Below, in pieces: positions 40,101 through 52,732 of a stretch of DNA of 64,000 nt (its first letter is position 1; each line of letters opens with the position of its first letter). The DNA is from Microglena sp. YARC. Its lineage: Eukaryota; Chlorophyta; Chlorophyceae; Chlamydomonadales; Chlamydomonadaceae. Made by a program: the position numbers and the translations under genes. Below the pieces are notes generated by a model, which made no database searches, had not been told where the DNA came from, and worked only from the letters and a program-made list of their open reading frames with translations. Location: contig CM039462.1 of the NCBI GenBank assembly GCA_022414725.1, positions 51,094,279 to 51,158,278 on the forward strand, written 5' to 3'.

Positions 40101-42687
40101 AAGGCAATGCAACTAATTGTAGTTAGATTAGCTAATAGGAATGTAGGTTTAGATCACGAAGAGGCACATAGTAATGAATGCTCCTCTGGTCGGATCCAAG
40201 CCTTTACTAGACTGCAAAGTGTGACTCAGCATGACTGGTCCGAGGAGGTACACGGGAAGGTACAACCACGGACTAACGGTATCTCTGCGTAAGCAATGGT
40301 ACCGTTATACCCATTGGCGGACAGAGGCGGCGCGTCTCGGAGGATACCGCCGAGACCTCTGCACCTCTACGCAGGCGGCTGCACGGCAAGTTTTGAGTAC
40401 CAGATTTGGGTAATTTCGGCACCAATCTGCAGTACAGTCTTTCATGGCATGGGGCCTGGGTCTGAGTCCGATTCCTGAACCGATACCAGACCGGATCACC
40501 GAGACCCGATTCCTGGCCAGTTTCCATTCAGTTTGAGGCCGTCATGGCCCAAGGCCTTGCCCGTAAGGAAATTCGAGGCATGGAAGGGTCCACATGTCAG
40601 ATCGAAGCAGCTGAGACAAAGTTGAGCGAGGTGGATTGCAGCGGTATATCAAAAAGTGCCATTCTGTAGCCCATGGCTAACGGAATTATCGCATAAACGT
40701 TTTTTCCGTCAAACATGCTCACCTATCTTGCTGCAATTTGCGGCCAACGCGTTCTCATTGCCCTGAGTTTACATTTGTGCTCAAAAGCCGGGGACGAGGT
40801 GGAGTTTGGAGAAAGAGATATGGGAACTTGCGAGTATGACACTGTTACTGTGACATTGTGATTGTTATGGTGTTATGTGACAATGTGGCACGACTGCCAT
40901 CACCGTACTGCCGGGTCTGAACAAGTTGCCTTGCGGCTGACGGAGATCAGTGTCGGAAAGGACCTGACACCTAGTTCCGCAGTCGTCGTGCGGCGCATTC
41001 CTGCAACGGGTGATTCTCCCATTACACCCCCCTCGTCCAGACCCACTCGTGGACCCTATTCTGCATACCATGCTTCACATGGTTCACCACATGGAGAAGT
41101 CCAATGCATTCATTAGTGGGATACTAGACCATGAGGACACTGACCCCACCCCTCAATACGAGAGATACAGACTATGGAAGAGCTTGTATGGCATCAAGCT
41201 AACATCCCCGTACTAGTATAAGACCATCCAAGAGAACCTAACTACACTTGGCTACCATGTCTTAGCAGCTGACCAAAATATCCGTATCCTTCCATTCAAA
41301 GAAAGAATTACACTGCTCTAATGTGGATATTGATATGGGAAGATGATTTCTTCCTAATCTGCATTGTCTTACCCCTTCTCAACTAGTACCAAACCAGCAG
41401 TCAATTACTGAGTAGCACCAACAACAGCTACCCTCAATATGCGCCTTGCACGTCCGGAACTCTTGTGGGACCCTTTCCCACGGGGCAAGGACATGAAGGA
41501 AAAAAACAGATAATTGTTTGGTAAGCAATTACAAGATCCGCATACAGCAAGCTATCATAATACATGATGCAATCGATAACTTAGCATTGCAACATATGAG
41601 TGACCTCTTGTTGTTAAGGGAACTTTTTGAACTTTCATTATGTGTGGATGTGGTACTCTGTAGCTTTGATCATTATGATTTGAATTACCATAGTACTAAC
41701 TGAGTCAATGGCTAAGTAGAAGATGATTAATCCTACTAGTTCAAACTAAGTTGCTCTTGTAAGAAAAACACATGAAGGATTAGTGATGATCAACCACTTG
41801 TCCGTCTACAGCTCCCATCCTAATACGCTTGCATATAATTTGTAGCAAGGTAAACACAAGCTTGCTTAATTCTGCTTGCAACCCATCCTTACCTGATAGA
41901 CTTGAAATAGGCAAATTCTGATTACAACAAGAAGAATGCAACCATACTTGCTACAAGCCAGCTTGGAACATGTGGATGGGTTCACATTGTGCTTGTGGTG
42001 AGAACTAAGTAAAGGTAAGCGGGTTTACAACCCACATGCAGCCTATGTACCGGTCTAGTGACTATAAGCGATTCACAATATGCATTTCTTGCAAGGCCGT
42101 AGTAAGAAAAGGTCAGTAACAGACAACAAGACAACATAAGAGTATAGCTTCTTTGACCATCCTCCTACACTGTTACCCAACAAATGATATAAAATGAACA
42201 TTAGCTTGCAGATATTGGCATCCTAGGTGCTCCTAGTGTTAGATGCTACCTATAGGACATTTACCGACATCCTGGGTCCACCTGTTTTTGATGCAAATGG
42301 AAGATGGGGGCAAACACAGTTGAATTTATCAGAAAGCGGGGTTAATATGCGGCAATGTTCTGACACTTATGAGAGCACTCCAACTGTAAAATAGCCATAA
42401 CATCGAACTGCATAAAATTACAACTCACAAATGACACATGTCATCAATTTCTCCCCACCTTCTGCAAGATCATGGCACGCTATATTACGAGCTATAACAT
42501 GCATACATTGTTCAACTATCGAATTGTATAAGTATGCTCCGTGGTTTTTGTGGGTATTACAAAGTGCTTGGAAATGGAAGACATAGATGGTTGGTAGACC
42601 ATGCAATCAATCCGATCCAAATTATGATAAATGGCTGCAGTTTAACTAAGACTCCGATGGTTATGCCATCATTGAAGCAAGGCCCTT
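40101..42687. other. Host DNA with little content
   Basis: No gene recognised, apart from a short protein-like stretch at about 41010-41321 (+). That stretch reads NAFISGILDHED, then YRLWKSLYGIKLTSPY, then a TAG at 41214 and NLTTLGYHVLAADQNIRILP in the same frame. This may be a remnant of an unidentified gene or element. The rest shows only short shadow ORFs. Confidence 0.35.
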
Positions 42688-43803
42688 CTACTTGAGATTG
42701 AACTTGCCAACTTGATAAGTGGCTGGATGGAGGATGGTAGACTTTATGTGGGTCTCTGATAGTGGTAGTTTCACCCAGATATTTAACACAGCCAGTCCGG
42801 AGAAACAAACCACACCAACAAAGAAGGCTAGGCGAAGATCAACACCAGATTCTTGGGTTTTGCTCTCCGCCAATTCAAATAAGAGGAGCCCAAGAACAAC
42901 AAAGCCAACGCCTACCCAGAGCAGCCAATGGCTGCTATCATTCATGATCAACACACCGGCAACAACTACTATAACTAGCTTTCCAGATTTCAGAAGAGAC
43001 CACTTTAGGCAAGACAATTCCCCTAGCAGCGCAAAAGATGCCATGTTGTACATGAGGAAGAATACTCCTGACCCTATGATGGGGAACAAGCTTTGAGCAA
43101 AAATCTCAGGTATAAGCTTGAATTCAAGAGATGGGGACCAAAGCATGGCTATACAAAGCAATAGGGCTGATAGGATGGAGCCCACAGCACAGCTAGCTCC
43201 AAACATATCAACAGGGTGAATAGAGGACTCAAGTGTCTGAGTTGCGTGCAACATCTTCATTAGAACCGTTCTCAAGCCAAAGCTTGAGTTTGCAACCATA
43301 CTAGACAAGATGGCAAGGTGCGGGATATGTTTGGAGTTCGGATGCCAGGAGCTTAGAATAACACCAGCCACGGTGACAAGGAAACCCAAAGCTTTCCATT
43401 TTGACAACTTCTCCGACGAATTGACAGGAAGTGAGAATATTGCAACCGCCAAAAAAAGTGGTTCAGTGGCCTTTAGGATTTGCGTTCTAGACACGGACGA
43501 GAAGAGCAGCAGCAGATAAGTCGACACATTGCCCAAGCCTTGTAGCATTCCAACCCACAAGCACGACCAAACCATGGCAGAAGCGTCCAAACCTCTTGCA
43601 GCAACGGAGATGGCAAAATATGTAGCGCTCATGAGCAGATGGAGGGTGGATAAAGCGACGGCCGTGCTGGCCACAGCATTCTTTAATACCATCTTTGATA
43701 ATACGCTGAAAGCAGCACTGCTGCCCCACCAAATGATGACCAACAGCAGCAGCTTTGTACTTGGTGAGATGAACCACCAGCCACCGCCTAATGGGAACGC
43801 CAT
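42688..43803 (-). CDS. TPT/DMT-superfamily sugar-phosphate or metabolite transporter (host)
   Basis: From the ATG at 43803 an unbroken frame encodes 371 residues with about ten hydrophobic helices. The pattern is that of the triose-phosphate/nucleotide-sugar translocator branch of the drug/metabolite transporters: an early WWGSSAAFSVLSKMVL, a middle VSRTQILKATEPLF with the conserved KATEP box, FLVTVAGVILSSW, and a C-terminal LKWSLLKSGKLVIVVVAGVLIMND. Plant-type members exchange phosphorylated sugars across plastid envelopes, or sugar nucleotides in the Golgi. The exon may begin at 43819 after a TTTCAG acceptor. A GTTAGT donor at 44033 could mark an upstream exon, possibly a transit peptide in 44040-44400 (minus). 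The gene looks intact and is the only clearly functional host gene here. Confidence 0.75.
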   Translation of the reverse strand: MAFPLGGGWWFISPSTKLLLLVIIWWGSSAAFSVLSKMVLKNAVASTAVALSTLHLLMSATYFAISVAARGLDASAMVWSCLWVGMLQGLGNVSTYLLLLFSSVSRTQILKATEPLFLAVAIFSLPVNSSEKLSKWKALGFLVTVAGVILSSWHPNSKHIPHLAILSSMVANSSFGLRTVLMKMLHATQTLESSIHPVDMFGASCAVGSILSALLLCIAMLWSPSLEFKLIPEIFAQSLFPIIGSGVFFLMYNMASFALLGELSCLKWSLLKSGKLVIVVVAGVLIMNDSSHWLLWVGVGFVVLGLLLFELAESKTQESGVDLRLAFFVGVVCFSGLAVLNIWVKLPLSETHIKSTILHPATYQVGKFNLK

Positions 43804-43819
43804 ATGAAAAAGCAACCAC

Positions 43820-44439
43820 CTGAAAGGGCATGCAATGTCCGATTCGTCAATGAAAGAAAGGAATATAACAAAATGAACCAAGACACTTGCACATGACCTA
43901 CACTAGAAATGAGAAGCACCCACCATCACACATCAATGCCATGCTACGGAATAGATACTATAGGCTAGAATACAGGAATTGGCATGTTGTTTCACGCCAT
44001 GGGCATAGTACGGCCCGATGGCAGTAAACTAACCTGGATCCTTATGAGCCAACCGCACGACCCAACCACAGGTTGCCGTGCTTGCGACAGCTGCTACACG
44101 ATATCAATAACACGTGGTATATACCGCATCCATTAAGATATATTTTATGTTTCCAGCTGACCGCAGCAGCCTGTAGGGAACAAGTCGTAGACGCGTGGCA
44201 AGCGACGCGAGGAAATGGCTTCGTGTAACGGAAGAGGGGCGCAGCTTGAAAGGTGGCAAGAGGGATGGCTATGCAAGGTTGGATTTGTCGGAGCGATGAA
44301 AAGCCAGCCGTCGAGGGCGTGGCCAAAGGAAATAGAAAGAGAGGACGCCGGGAGGCGTGGCGTGGTACCGCAACAGCAGCACCAGGACCGCACCATGAGG
44401 GCAATACAGATTAAGGCGGGTTGTTTGAGGATAGGTACG
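43820..44439 (-). other. Upstream region of the transporter gene, possible intron and 5' exon
   Basis: On the minus strand, 43820-44033 is bounded by GTTAGT and TTTCAG and could be an intron. Further upstream, two short frames rich in Ser, Ala, Arg and Pro resemble plastid transit peptides, but neither joins the transporter frame cleanly by eye. Confidence 0.3.
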
Positions 44440-45130
44440 GTCGTGTGAGTGGGCGTTCTAAACGGCGACGGGCAACAACTATGGAGTGGACAACTTGGAA
44501 ATCATGGACATGGAGGGAGCTAAGTAGAGAAGGGAGCTTTTGGGGGGAAACGCCTAGAGTGACGAGAGTGGTGTTGATAGAGGAGAAGATTGTGCCATAA
44601 GAGCCAATACGAGTGATGTGGAGAGTGTGGGGGGCGATAGTCCAGCCAGCATTACGTACATATGTGAGGAGACGAGCTTGCTGCGCTGATTTTGATATAA
44701 AGGGGGCATCGAGACGACAGTCATGAGTGCAACCAATTTCGAGGAGGTGGGTGATGCATGTTCGTTGGAGTGCCTGAAGGTGTGAGTGTAGCTGTAAATG
44801 CGGGGGCCTGAGCCGGATTGATACCCTGGATAATTAGGAGATCTGGGTGTAGCTTGGAGAAGAGGTCGAGGGGGATAGCGGGTAGAAGCCAGGAGGGAAG
44901 TCGGCTATTATAGACACCAGGTAGAAGTTCGTTACATTTGGTAGCATGAAGGATAAATAAAGAGGAGCCGAGAGAGCAGCAAAAAAAATAAGCAAAGCTT
45001 GCTTATGTCTAGAAATATATTGGGCCTTGATTTGAGGGTGTGCAAACTAACCAAGGATGTGACTAGCGGTGTCTAAGTCGGATGAGGTGCAGAGGGGGCA
45101 ATGGCCATCAGTATGTCGCATGAGGGAAGT
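44440..45130 (-). mobile_element. LINE C-terminal remnant
   Basis: On the minus strand a decayed frame reads HTDGHCPLCTSSDLDTASHILG (a LINE C-terminal Cys/His knuckle) and, after several breaks, LQALQRTCITHLLEIGCTHDCR and ARLLTYVRNAGWTI. It ends about 110 bp before the tandem array begins. It is non-functional. Confidence 0.55.
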
Positions 45131-45240
45131 TTGATAGAAGTTTGGAGATTAGGAATGTCGCCTGAGGGACGTTTGAGGGAAGTTTGGAAATCAGTAATGT
45201 CGCGTGACGGAATGTTTTGGGAAGTTTGGAGGTTGGCGTA

Positions 45241-45265
45241 AAGGGTCATGCAAAAGTAAGGGGGT
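45241..45265 (+). repeat. TIR-like sequence at the left edge of the array
   Basis: The array begins with AAGGGTCATGCAAAAGTAAG directly after a TA dinucleotide (45239-45240). This is where a Tc1/mariner element end would sit, since this superfamily inserts at TA. Confidence 0.6.
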
Positions 45266-46386
45266 CTAGGCTTTTCAAGATATCTGGGATGCCTTTGCTT
45301 GGATTAACCTGCTACCATGGTGCTGGACGCATTGGCCTAATTGTATTCCATGCATGCCATACTGGGCTAAAAACAAAGAGACTATGTGATGTGGTAGCCT
45401 CCATTGCTTAAGGTTTTGAATTTATGCTGGCTCCATGTTCTGGCCCAGAAGTCCACCTTATGAACCTCATGTGATGATCACCAGCACATCCAGCATGGCA
45501 TGAATTGTTATGCCACCAACTGCTTGTTATTTTAGGGCCTGAGCACTGTGATACTAGAGAGTGGCATCCAAAATTAATGTTGTTGTGAGGTAGCATCACC
45601 AGCTAGAATGATGTGTTTGGTGCTCACCACCTCCTTTCCTCCTCCTCTGCCCTGCAATTTCTGAAGCCATTTGTTGGTAGTGATGAGCAATTGTAAGCTT
45701 GTACCCCCAATATAGTGCATCATTGGATCACTGTGTAATCCTGGTTTGGCCTCCATAAACTTTGTGACTTGGGTATGTTGTCACCAAATGAAAATTCCAG
45801 GGATTTCAGCATACTTTGGGCCAACCCATGTGACCCAACTATGACCCAACTTTGACCAACCCTATTTTGCCAAGCTTAAGGGTACAAGGCAAGTACAGCT
45901 GATGGAATGTGCAGTATTGGGGCCAAACTTAAAGGTCAGGAGGGACATCATACGGATTGACCAGCCATGAGCTAGTGGGTGGGGCAATAAGGTGGTGGCA
46001 TCCCACACCTTGGGTCAGCCCTTCAAGAAGGCATATCTCAGGCTAGGGTGGCTGGATGGGAATGATTTTTGTTGCACGTGGTACCTATGGTTTCAAGGAA
46101 CACCCAATCAAGTACAGAGTACTTAATCGGTTTCGGACTGGTTTCCAGGCCCAAATTACACTGTTTGACCGGTCAAACCCCTAAATAACCGACGGTCAAA
46201 AAATAACCGCCTAAAAAAATAAGAATTTCAGGGTGCTTCCCCTGGCAAAGTTGATGGAAATGATTAAATTATATGGATTCAAGAGTCTCAGGCTGAAAGG
46301 TACTGGTATGATGCGTGTGCAGCTGATGTGGGCGGATCACAAAAGCGGTGACCGGGTCGGGAGACCCGGCAACATCGGACCAGTTC

Positions 46387-46422
46387 AAAAAGGGGTCCCT
46401 TACTTCTGCATGACCCTGTGCA
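46387..46422 (-). repeat. Facing TIR-like sequence inside unit 1
   Basis: The reverse complement reads TGCACAGGGTCATGCAGAAG, then TAAGGGACCCC. It matches the repeat at 45241 and the one at 47745 with few mismatches, in inverted orientation. Equivalent copies occur in every later unit and at the very end of the window. Confidence 0.75.
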
Positions 46423-46613
46423 TGGAATTCAGTCATGGATTCAGCTTGATGCTCACTGAGTTCTTATACACTAAACTCTAACAGTATTTACTGTCTGGGT
46501 TGCCCGCACGCTGGTGCCGAGTTTGGCGTTCAGAAAACATTGACAAGGTACTTGACTACGACGCTGTCGTATTTTGGGTAAACGACCTCGATTCTGCCTG
46601 TATTTCTGGCAGA

Positions 46614-47708
46614 ATGACTACTCCTAATAAAGTCGGATGGATGATTGTTACCACCTGGGAAAGGTGCAATAGCATATCCCAAACTGCCAAGATGGCTGAA
46701 GTCTCCAAGAGGGTGGCCTCCAAATGGATTTCAAGGTATAGGACCACTGGGGATGTGGTGGACAAGGCCAAGACAGGGAGGCCAGAAGCCATGTCTACAG
46801 AGGCCAAGAAGAGGGCTTACCATCTTTTGTTGGCTGGAGAGCACCCTGGAGCTTTTGGGGTGGCTAGGCAGATGCAAAGGGAGAAGCTCACCTCCACAAT
46901 TGTGAGTGCATCCACTGTGATAAGAGGAGCCAGAAAATATGGCAAAGAGATCGGAAAGCCTATCAGGTGTCTGAGAGGCAAGCCAGCCAAGAGGCTGACT
47001 CATGATACCAAGGCTAAGAGGTTGGCATTTTCTCATGAAAACAAGAGGACCAACTGGTCAAGGGTGATGTTCACAGACAGGAAGAAGTTTAACTTCTCCT
47101 ACCCTGGAGCCAAGGTGAAACCAGTTGAGTGGGTGGTAGAAGGCAGCCATAGGGAGGCTTCTTCAGTCAACCACCCTCTCACATTTAACCTATATGCAGG
47201 CATCACCAAGTTTGGTGTTACCTCAATCCACCAAGTTTCAGGTACCAGCAAATTAAAAACAAGGTACAGGAACAAAAAGGGTGAAGTGGCCGAGAACATA
47301 ACATCAGAGGAGTACATTGATGTGGTGAGGCAGACTTTTCTGCCTGGGGGCAAGAGATTGTTTAGTACTCAGGGCCTGGGAACCTGGGTACTCCAGCAAG
47401 ACAATGACCCTACCCACAAGGTGGCAGCTTCACTAATCAATGACTGGAACAAAGAGCATTCATCAAGCATTGGTTTGATGCCCAACTGACCCCCAAACAG
47501 CCCTGACCTCAACCCCATTGAGAACTTGTGGGGTCTAGTTGCCAGCAAGGTAGATGCCATGGGATGCAAAAGCTTTGAGGACTTCAAGCAAGCCATCAGA
47601 GGGGAGCTCAGTTCTGTGAGAAAGGAGGTGCTGAAGAAATTGGTGGACTCCATGCCCAAAAGGCTGGGGGTAGTCATTGAGTTGGAGGGTGACAAGACCA
47701 AATATTGA
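46614..47708 (+). pseudogene. Tc1/mariner-type transposase, unit 1 (least damaged copy)
   Basis: From the ATG at 46614 (the frame is also open upstream to 46481) 364 codons are readable with one TGA at 47487. The N-terminal helix-turn-helix region (NSISQTAKMAEVSKRVASKW) ends in the family GRP box (TGRPEAMST). The catalytic triad is present: D in VMFTDRKKF, D in WVLQQDNDPTHK, and E in SPDLNPIENLWG. About 39 residues separate the second D and the E, more than the 34 of classical Tc1 elements. The TGA stands where this family has Trp before the PxxSPDLNPIE box. Unit 1 keeps GAG and AAG codons where later units have TAG and ATG. Confidence 0.85.
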
Positions 47709-49124
47709 GATCCAGCCCAAATGGCTGACCTCAGCTATGGCCCTTGCACAGGGTCATGCAAAAGTAAGGGGGTCCAGGCTTTTCAAGATATCTGGGATGC
47801 TCTTGCTTGGATTAACCTGCTACCATGGTGCTGGACACATTGGCCTAATTGTATTCCATGCATGCCATACTGGGCTAAAAACAAAGAGACTATGTGATGT
47901 GGTAGCCTCCATTGCTTAAGGTTTTGAATTTATGCTGGCTCCATGTTCTGGCCTAGAAGTCCACCTTATGAACCTCATGTGATGATCACCAGCACATCCA
48001 GCATGGCATGAATTGTTATACCACCAACTGCTTGTTATTTTAGGGCCTGAGCACTGTGATACTAGAGAGTGGCATCCAAAATTAATGTTGTTGTGAGGTA
48101 GCATCACCAGCTAGAATGATGTGTTTGGTGCTCACCACCTCCTTTCCTCCTCCTCTGCCCTGCAATTTCTGAAGCCATTTGTTGGTAGTGATGAGCAATT
48201 GTAAGCTTGTACCCCCAATGTAGTGCATCATTGGATCACTGTGTAATCCTGGTTTGGCCTCCATAAACTTTGTGACTTGGGTATGTTGTCACCAAATGAA
48301 AATTCCAGGGATTTCAGCATACTTTGGGCCAACCCATGTGACCCAACTATGACCCAACTTTGACCAACCCTATTTTGCCAAGCTTAAGGGTACAAGGCAA
48401 GTACAGCTGATGGAATGTGCAGTATTGGGGCCAAACTTAAAGGTCAGGAGGGACATCATACGGATTGACCAGCCATGAGCTAGTGGGTGGGGCAATAAGG
48501 TGGTGGCATCCCACACCTTGGGTCAGCCCTTCAAGAAGGCATATCTCAGGCTAGGGTGGCTGGATGGGAATGATTTTTGTTGCACGTGGTACCTATGGTT
48601 TCAAGGAACACCCAATCAAGTACAGAGTACTTAATCGGTTTCGGACTGGTTTCCAGGCCCAAATTACACTGTTTGACCGGTCAAACCCCTAAATAACCGA
48701 CGGTCAAAAAAATAACCGCCCAAAAAAAATAAGAATTTCAGGGTGCTTCCCCCTGGCAAAGTTGATGGAAATGATTAAATTATATGGATTCAAGAGTCTC
48801 AGGCTGAAAGGTACTGGTATGATGCGTGTGCAGCTGATGTGGGCGGATCACAAAAGCGGTGACCGGGTCGGGAGACCCGGCAACGTCGGACCAGTCCAAA
48901 AAGGGGTCCCTTACTTCTGCATGACCCTGTGCATGGAATTCAGTCATGGATTCAGCTTGATGCTCACTGAGTTCTTATACACTAAACTCTAACAGTATTT
49001 ACTGTCTGGGTTGCCCGCACGCTGGTGCCGAGTTTGGCGTTCAGAAAACATTGACAAGGTACTTGACTACGACGCTGTCGTATTTTGGGTAAACGACCTC
49101 GATTCTGCCTGTATTTCTGGCAGA

Positions 49125-50220
49125 ATGACTACTCCTAATAAAGTCGGATGGATGATTGTTACCACCTGGGAAAGGTGCAATAGCATATCCCAAACTGCCA
49201 AGATGGCTGAAATCTCCAAGAGGGTGGCCTCCAAATGGATTTCAAGGTATAGGACCACTGGGGATGTGGTGGACAAGGCCAAGACAGGGAGGCCAGAAGC
49301 CATGTCTACATAGGCCATGAAGAGGGCTTACCATCTTTTGTTGGCTGGAGAGCACCCTGGAGCTTTTGGGGTGGCTAGGCAGATGCAAAGGGAGAAGCTC
49401 ACCTCCACAATTGTGAGTGCATCCACTGTGATAAGAGGAGCCAGAAAATATGGCAAAGAGATCGGAAAGCCTATCAGGTGTCTGAGAGGCAAGCCAGCCA
49501 AGAGGCTGACTCATGATACCAAGGCTAAGAGGTTGGCATTTTCTCATGAAAGCAAGAGGACCAACTGGTCAAGGGTGATGTTCACAGACGGGAAGAAGTT
49601 TAACTTCTCCTACCCTGGAGCCAAGGTGAAACCAGTTGAGTGGGTGGTAGAAGGCAGCCATAGGGAGGCTTCTTCAGTCAACCACCCTCTCACATTTAAC
49701 CTATATGCAGGCATCACCAAGTTTGGTGTTACCTCAATCCACCAAGTTTCAGGTACCAGCAAATTAAAAACAAGGTACAGGAACAAAAAGGGTGAAGTGG
49801 CCGAGAACATAACATCAGAGGAGTACATTGATGTGGTGAGGCAGACTTTTCTGCCTGGGGGCAAGAGATTGTTTAGTACTCAGGGCCTGGGAACCTGGGT
49901 ACTCCAGCAAGACAATGACCCTACCCACAAAGGTGGCAGCTTCACTAATCAATGACTGGAACAAAGAGCATTCATCAAGCATTGGTTTGATGCCCAACTG
50001 ACCCCCAAACAGCCCTGACCTCAACCCCATTGAGAACTTGTGGGGTCTAGTTGCCAGCAAGGTAGATGCCATGGGATGCAAAAGCTTTGAGGACTTCAAG
50101 CAAGCCATCAGAGGGGAGCTCAGTTCTGTGAGAAAGGAGGTGCTGAAGAAATTGGTGGACTCCATGCCCAAAAGGCTGGGGGTAGTCATTGAGTTGGAGG
50201 GTGACAAGACCAAATATTGA
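49125..50220 (+). pseudogene. Transposase pseudogene, unit 2
   Basis: This has the shared TGA (49999-50001), a TAG at 49311 and an extra A near 49929 (CCCACAAAGGTGG) that shifts the frame just after the second catalytic Asp. The insertion is private to this unit. Confidence 0.85.
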
Positions 50221-51637
50221 GATCCAGCCCAAATGGCTGACCTCAGCTATGGCCCTTGCACAGGGTCATGCAAAAGCAAGGGGGTCCAGGCTTTTCAAGA
50301 TATCTGGGATGCTCTTGCTTGGATTAACCTGCTACCATGGTGCTGGACACATTGGCCTAATTGTATTCCATGCATGCCATACTGGGCTAAAAACAAAGAG
50401 ACTATGTGATGTGGTAGCCTCCTCCTTTGCTTAAGGTTTTGAATTTATGCTGGCTCCATGTTCTGGCCTAGAAGTCCACCTTATGAACCTCATGTGATGA
50501 TCACCAGCACATCCAGCATGGCATGAATTGTTATACCACCAACTGCTTGTTATTTGAGGGCCTGAGCACTGTGATACTAGAGAGTGGCATCCAAAATTAA
50601 TGTTGTTGTGAGGTAGCATCACCAGCTAGAATGATGTGTTTGGTGCTCACCACCTCCTTTCCTCCTCCTCTGCCCTGCAATTTCTGAAGCCATTTGTTGG
50701 TAGTGATGAGCAATTGTAAGCTTGTACCCCCAATGTAGTGCATCATTGGATCACTGTGTAATCCTGGTTTGGCCTCCATAAACTTTGTGACTTGGGTATG
50801 TTGTCACCAAATGAAAATTCCAGGGATTTCAGCATACTTTGGGCCAACCCATGTGACCCAACTATGACCCAACTTTGACCAACCCTATTTTGCCAAGCTT
50901 AAGGGTACAAGGCAAGTACAGCTGATGGAATGTGCAGTATTGGGGCCAAACTTAAAGGTCAGGAGGGACATCATACGGATTGACCAGCCATGAGCTAGTG
51001 GGTGGGGCAATAAGGTGGTGGCATCCCACACCTTGGGTCAGCCCTTCAAGAAGGCATATCTCAGGCTAGGGTGGCTGGATGGGAATGATTTTTGTTGCAC
51101 GTGGTACCTATGGTTTCAAGGAACACCCAATCAAGTACAGAGTACTTAATCGGTTTCGGACTGGTTTCCAGGCCCAAATTACACTGTTTGACCGGTCAAA
51201 CCCCTAAATAACCGACGGTCAAAAAATAACCGCCTAAAAAAATAAGAATTTCAGGGTGCTTCCCCCTGGCAAAGTTGATGGAAATGATTAAATTATATGG
51301 ATTCAAGAGTCTCAGGCTGAAAGGTACTGGTATGATGCGTGTGCAGCTGATGTGGGCGGATCACAAAAGCGGTGACCGGGTCGGGAGACCCGGCAACGTC
51401 GGACCAGTCCAAAAAGGGGTCCCTTACTTCTGCATGACCCTGTGCATGGAATTCAGTCATGGATTCAGCTTGATGCTCACTGAGTTCTTATACACTAAAC
51501 TCTAACAGTATTTACTGTCTGGGTTGCCCGCACGCTGGTGCCGAGTTTGGCGTTCAGAAAACATTGACAAGGTACTTGACTACGACGCTGTCGTATTTTG
51601 GGTAAACGACCTCGATTCTGCCTGTATTTCTGGCAGA

Positions 51638-52732
51638 ATGACTACTCCTAATAAAGTCGGATGGATGATTGTTACCACCTGGGAAAGGTGCAATAGCATA
51701 TCCCAAACTGCCAAGATGGCTGAAGTCTCCAAGAGGGTGGCCTCCAAATGGATTTCAAGGTATAGGACCACTGGGGATGTGGTGGACAAGGCCAAGACAG
51801 GGAGGCCAGAAGCCATGTCTACATAGGCCATGAAGAGGGCTTACCATCTTTTGTTGGCTGGAGAGCACCCTGGAGCTTTTGGGGTGGCTAGGCAGATGCA
51901 AAGGGAGAAGCTCACCTCCACAATTGTGAGTGCATCCACTGTGATAAGAGGAGCCAGAAAATATGGCAAAGAGATCGGAAAGCCTATCAGGTGTCTGAGA
52001 GGCAAGCCAGCCAAGAGGCTGACTCATGATACCAAGGCTAAGAGGTTGGCATTTTCTCATGAAAGCAAGAGGACCAACTGGTCAAGGGTGATGTTCACAG
52101 ACGGGAAGAAGTTTAACTTCTCCTACCCTGGAGCCAAGGTGAAACCAGTTGAGTGGGTGGTAGAAGGCAGCCATAGGGAGGCTTCTTCAGTCAACCACCC
52201 TCTCACATTTAACCTATATGCAGGCATCACCAAGTTTGGTGTTACCTCAATCCACCAAGTTTCAGGTACCAGCAAATTAAAAACAAGGTACAGGAACAAA
52301 AAGGGTGAAGTGGCCGAGAACATAACATCAGAGGAGTACATTGATGTGGTGAGGCAGACTTTTCTGCCTGGGGGCAAGAGATTGTTTAGTACTCAGGGCC
52401 TGGGAACCTGGGTACTCCAGCAAGACAATGACCCTACCCACAAGGTGGCAGCTTCACTAATCAATGACTGGAACAAAGAGCATTCATCAAGCATTGGTTT
52501 GATGCCCAACTGACCCCCAAACAGCCCTGACCTCAACCCCATTGAGAACTTGTGGGGTCTAGTTGCCAGCAAGGTAGATGCCATGGGATGCAAAAGCTTT
52601 GAGGACTTCAAGCAAGCCATCAGAGGGGAGCTCAGTTCTGTGAGAAAGGAGGTGCTGAAGAAATTGGTGGACTCCATGCCCAAAAGGCTGGGGGTAGTCA
52701 TTGAGTTGGAGGGTGACAAGACCAAATATTGA
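51638..52732 (+). pseudogene. Transposase pseudogene, unit 3
   Basis: TAG at 51824 and TGA at 52511. The frame is otherwise open, and the second ORF starts at the ATG at 51830. It has GTAGTC near the C-terminus, like units 1 and 2. Confidence 0.85.

Noticed and set aside
40231..40527. Several 60-84 codon ORFs in 40230-40530
   Set aside because: They overlap on both strands with no motif. The region is GC-richer, so open frames are expected.
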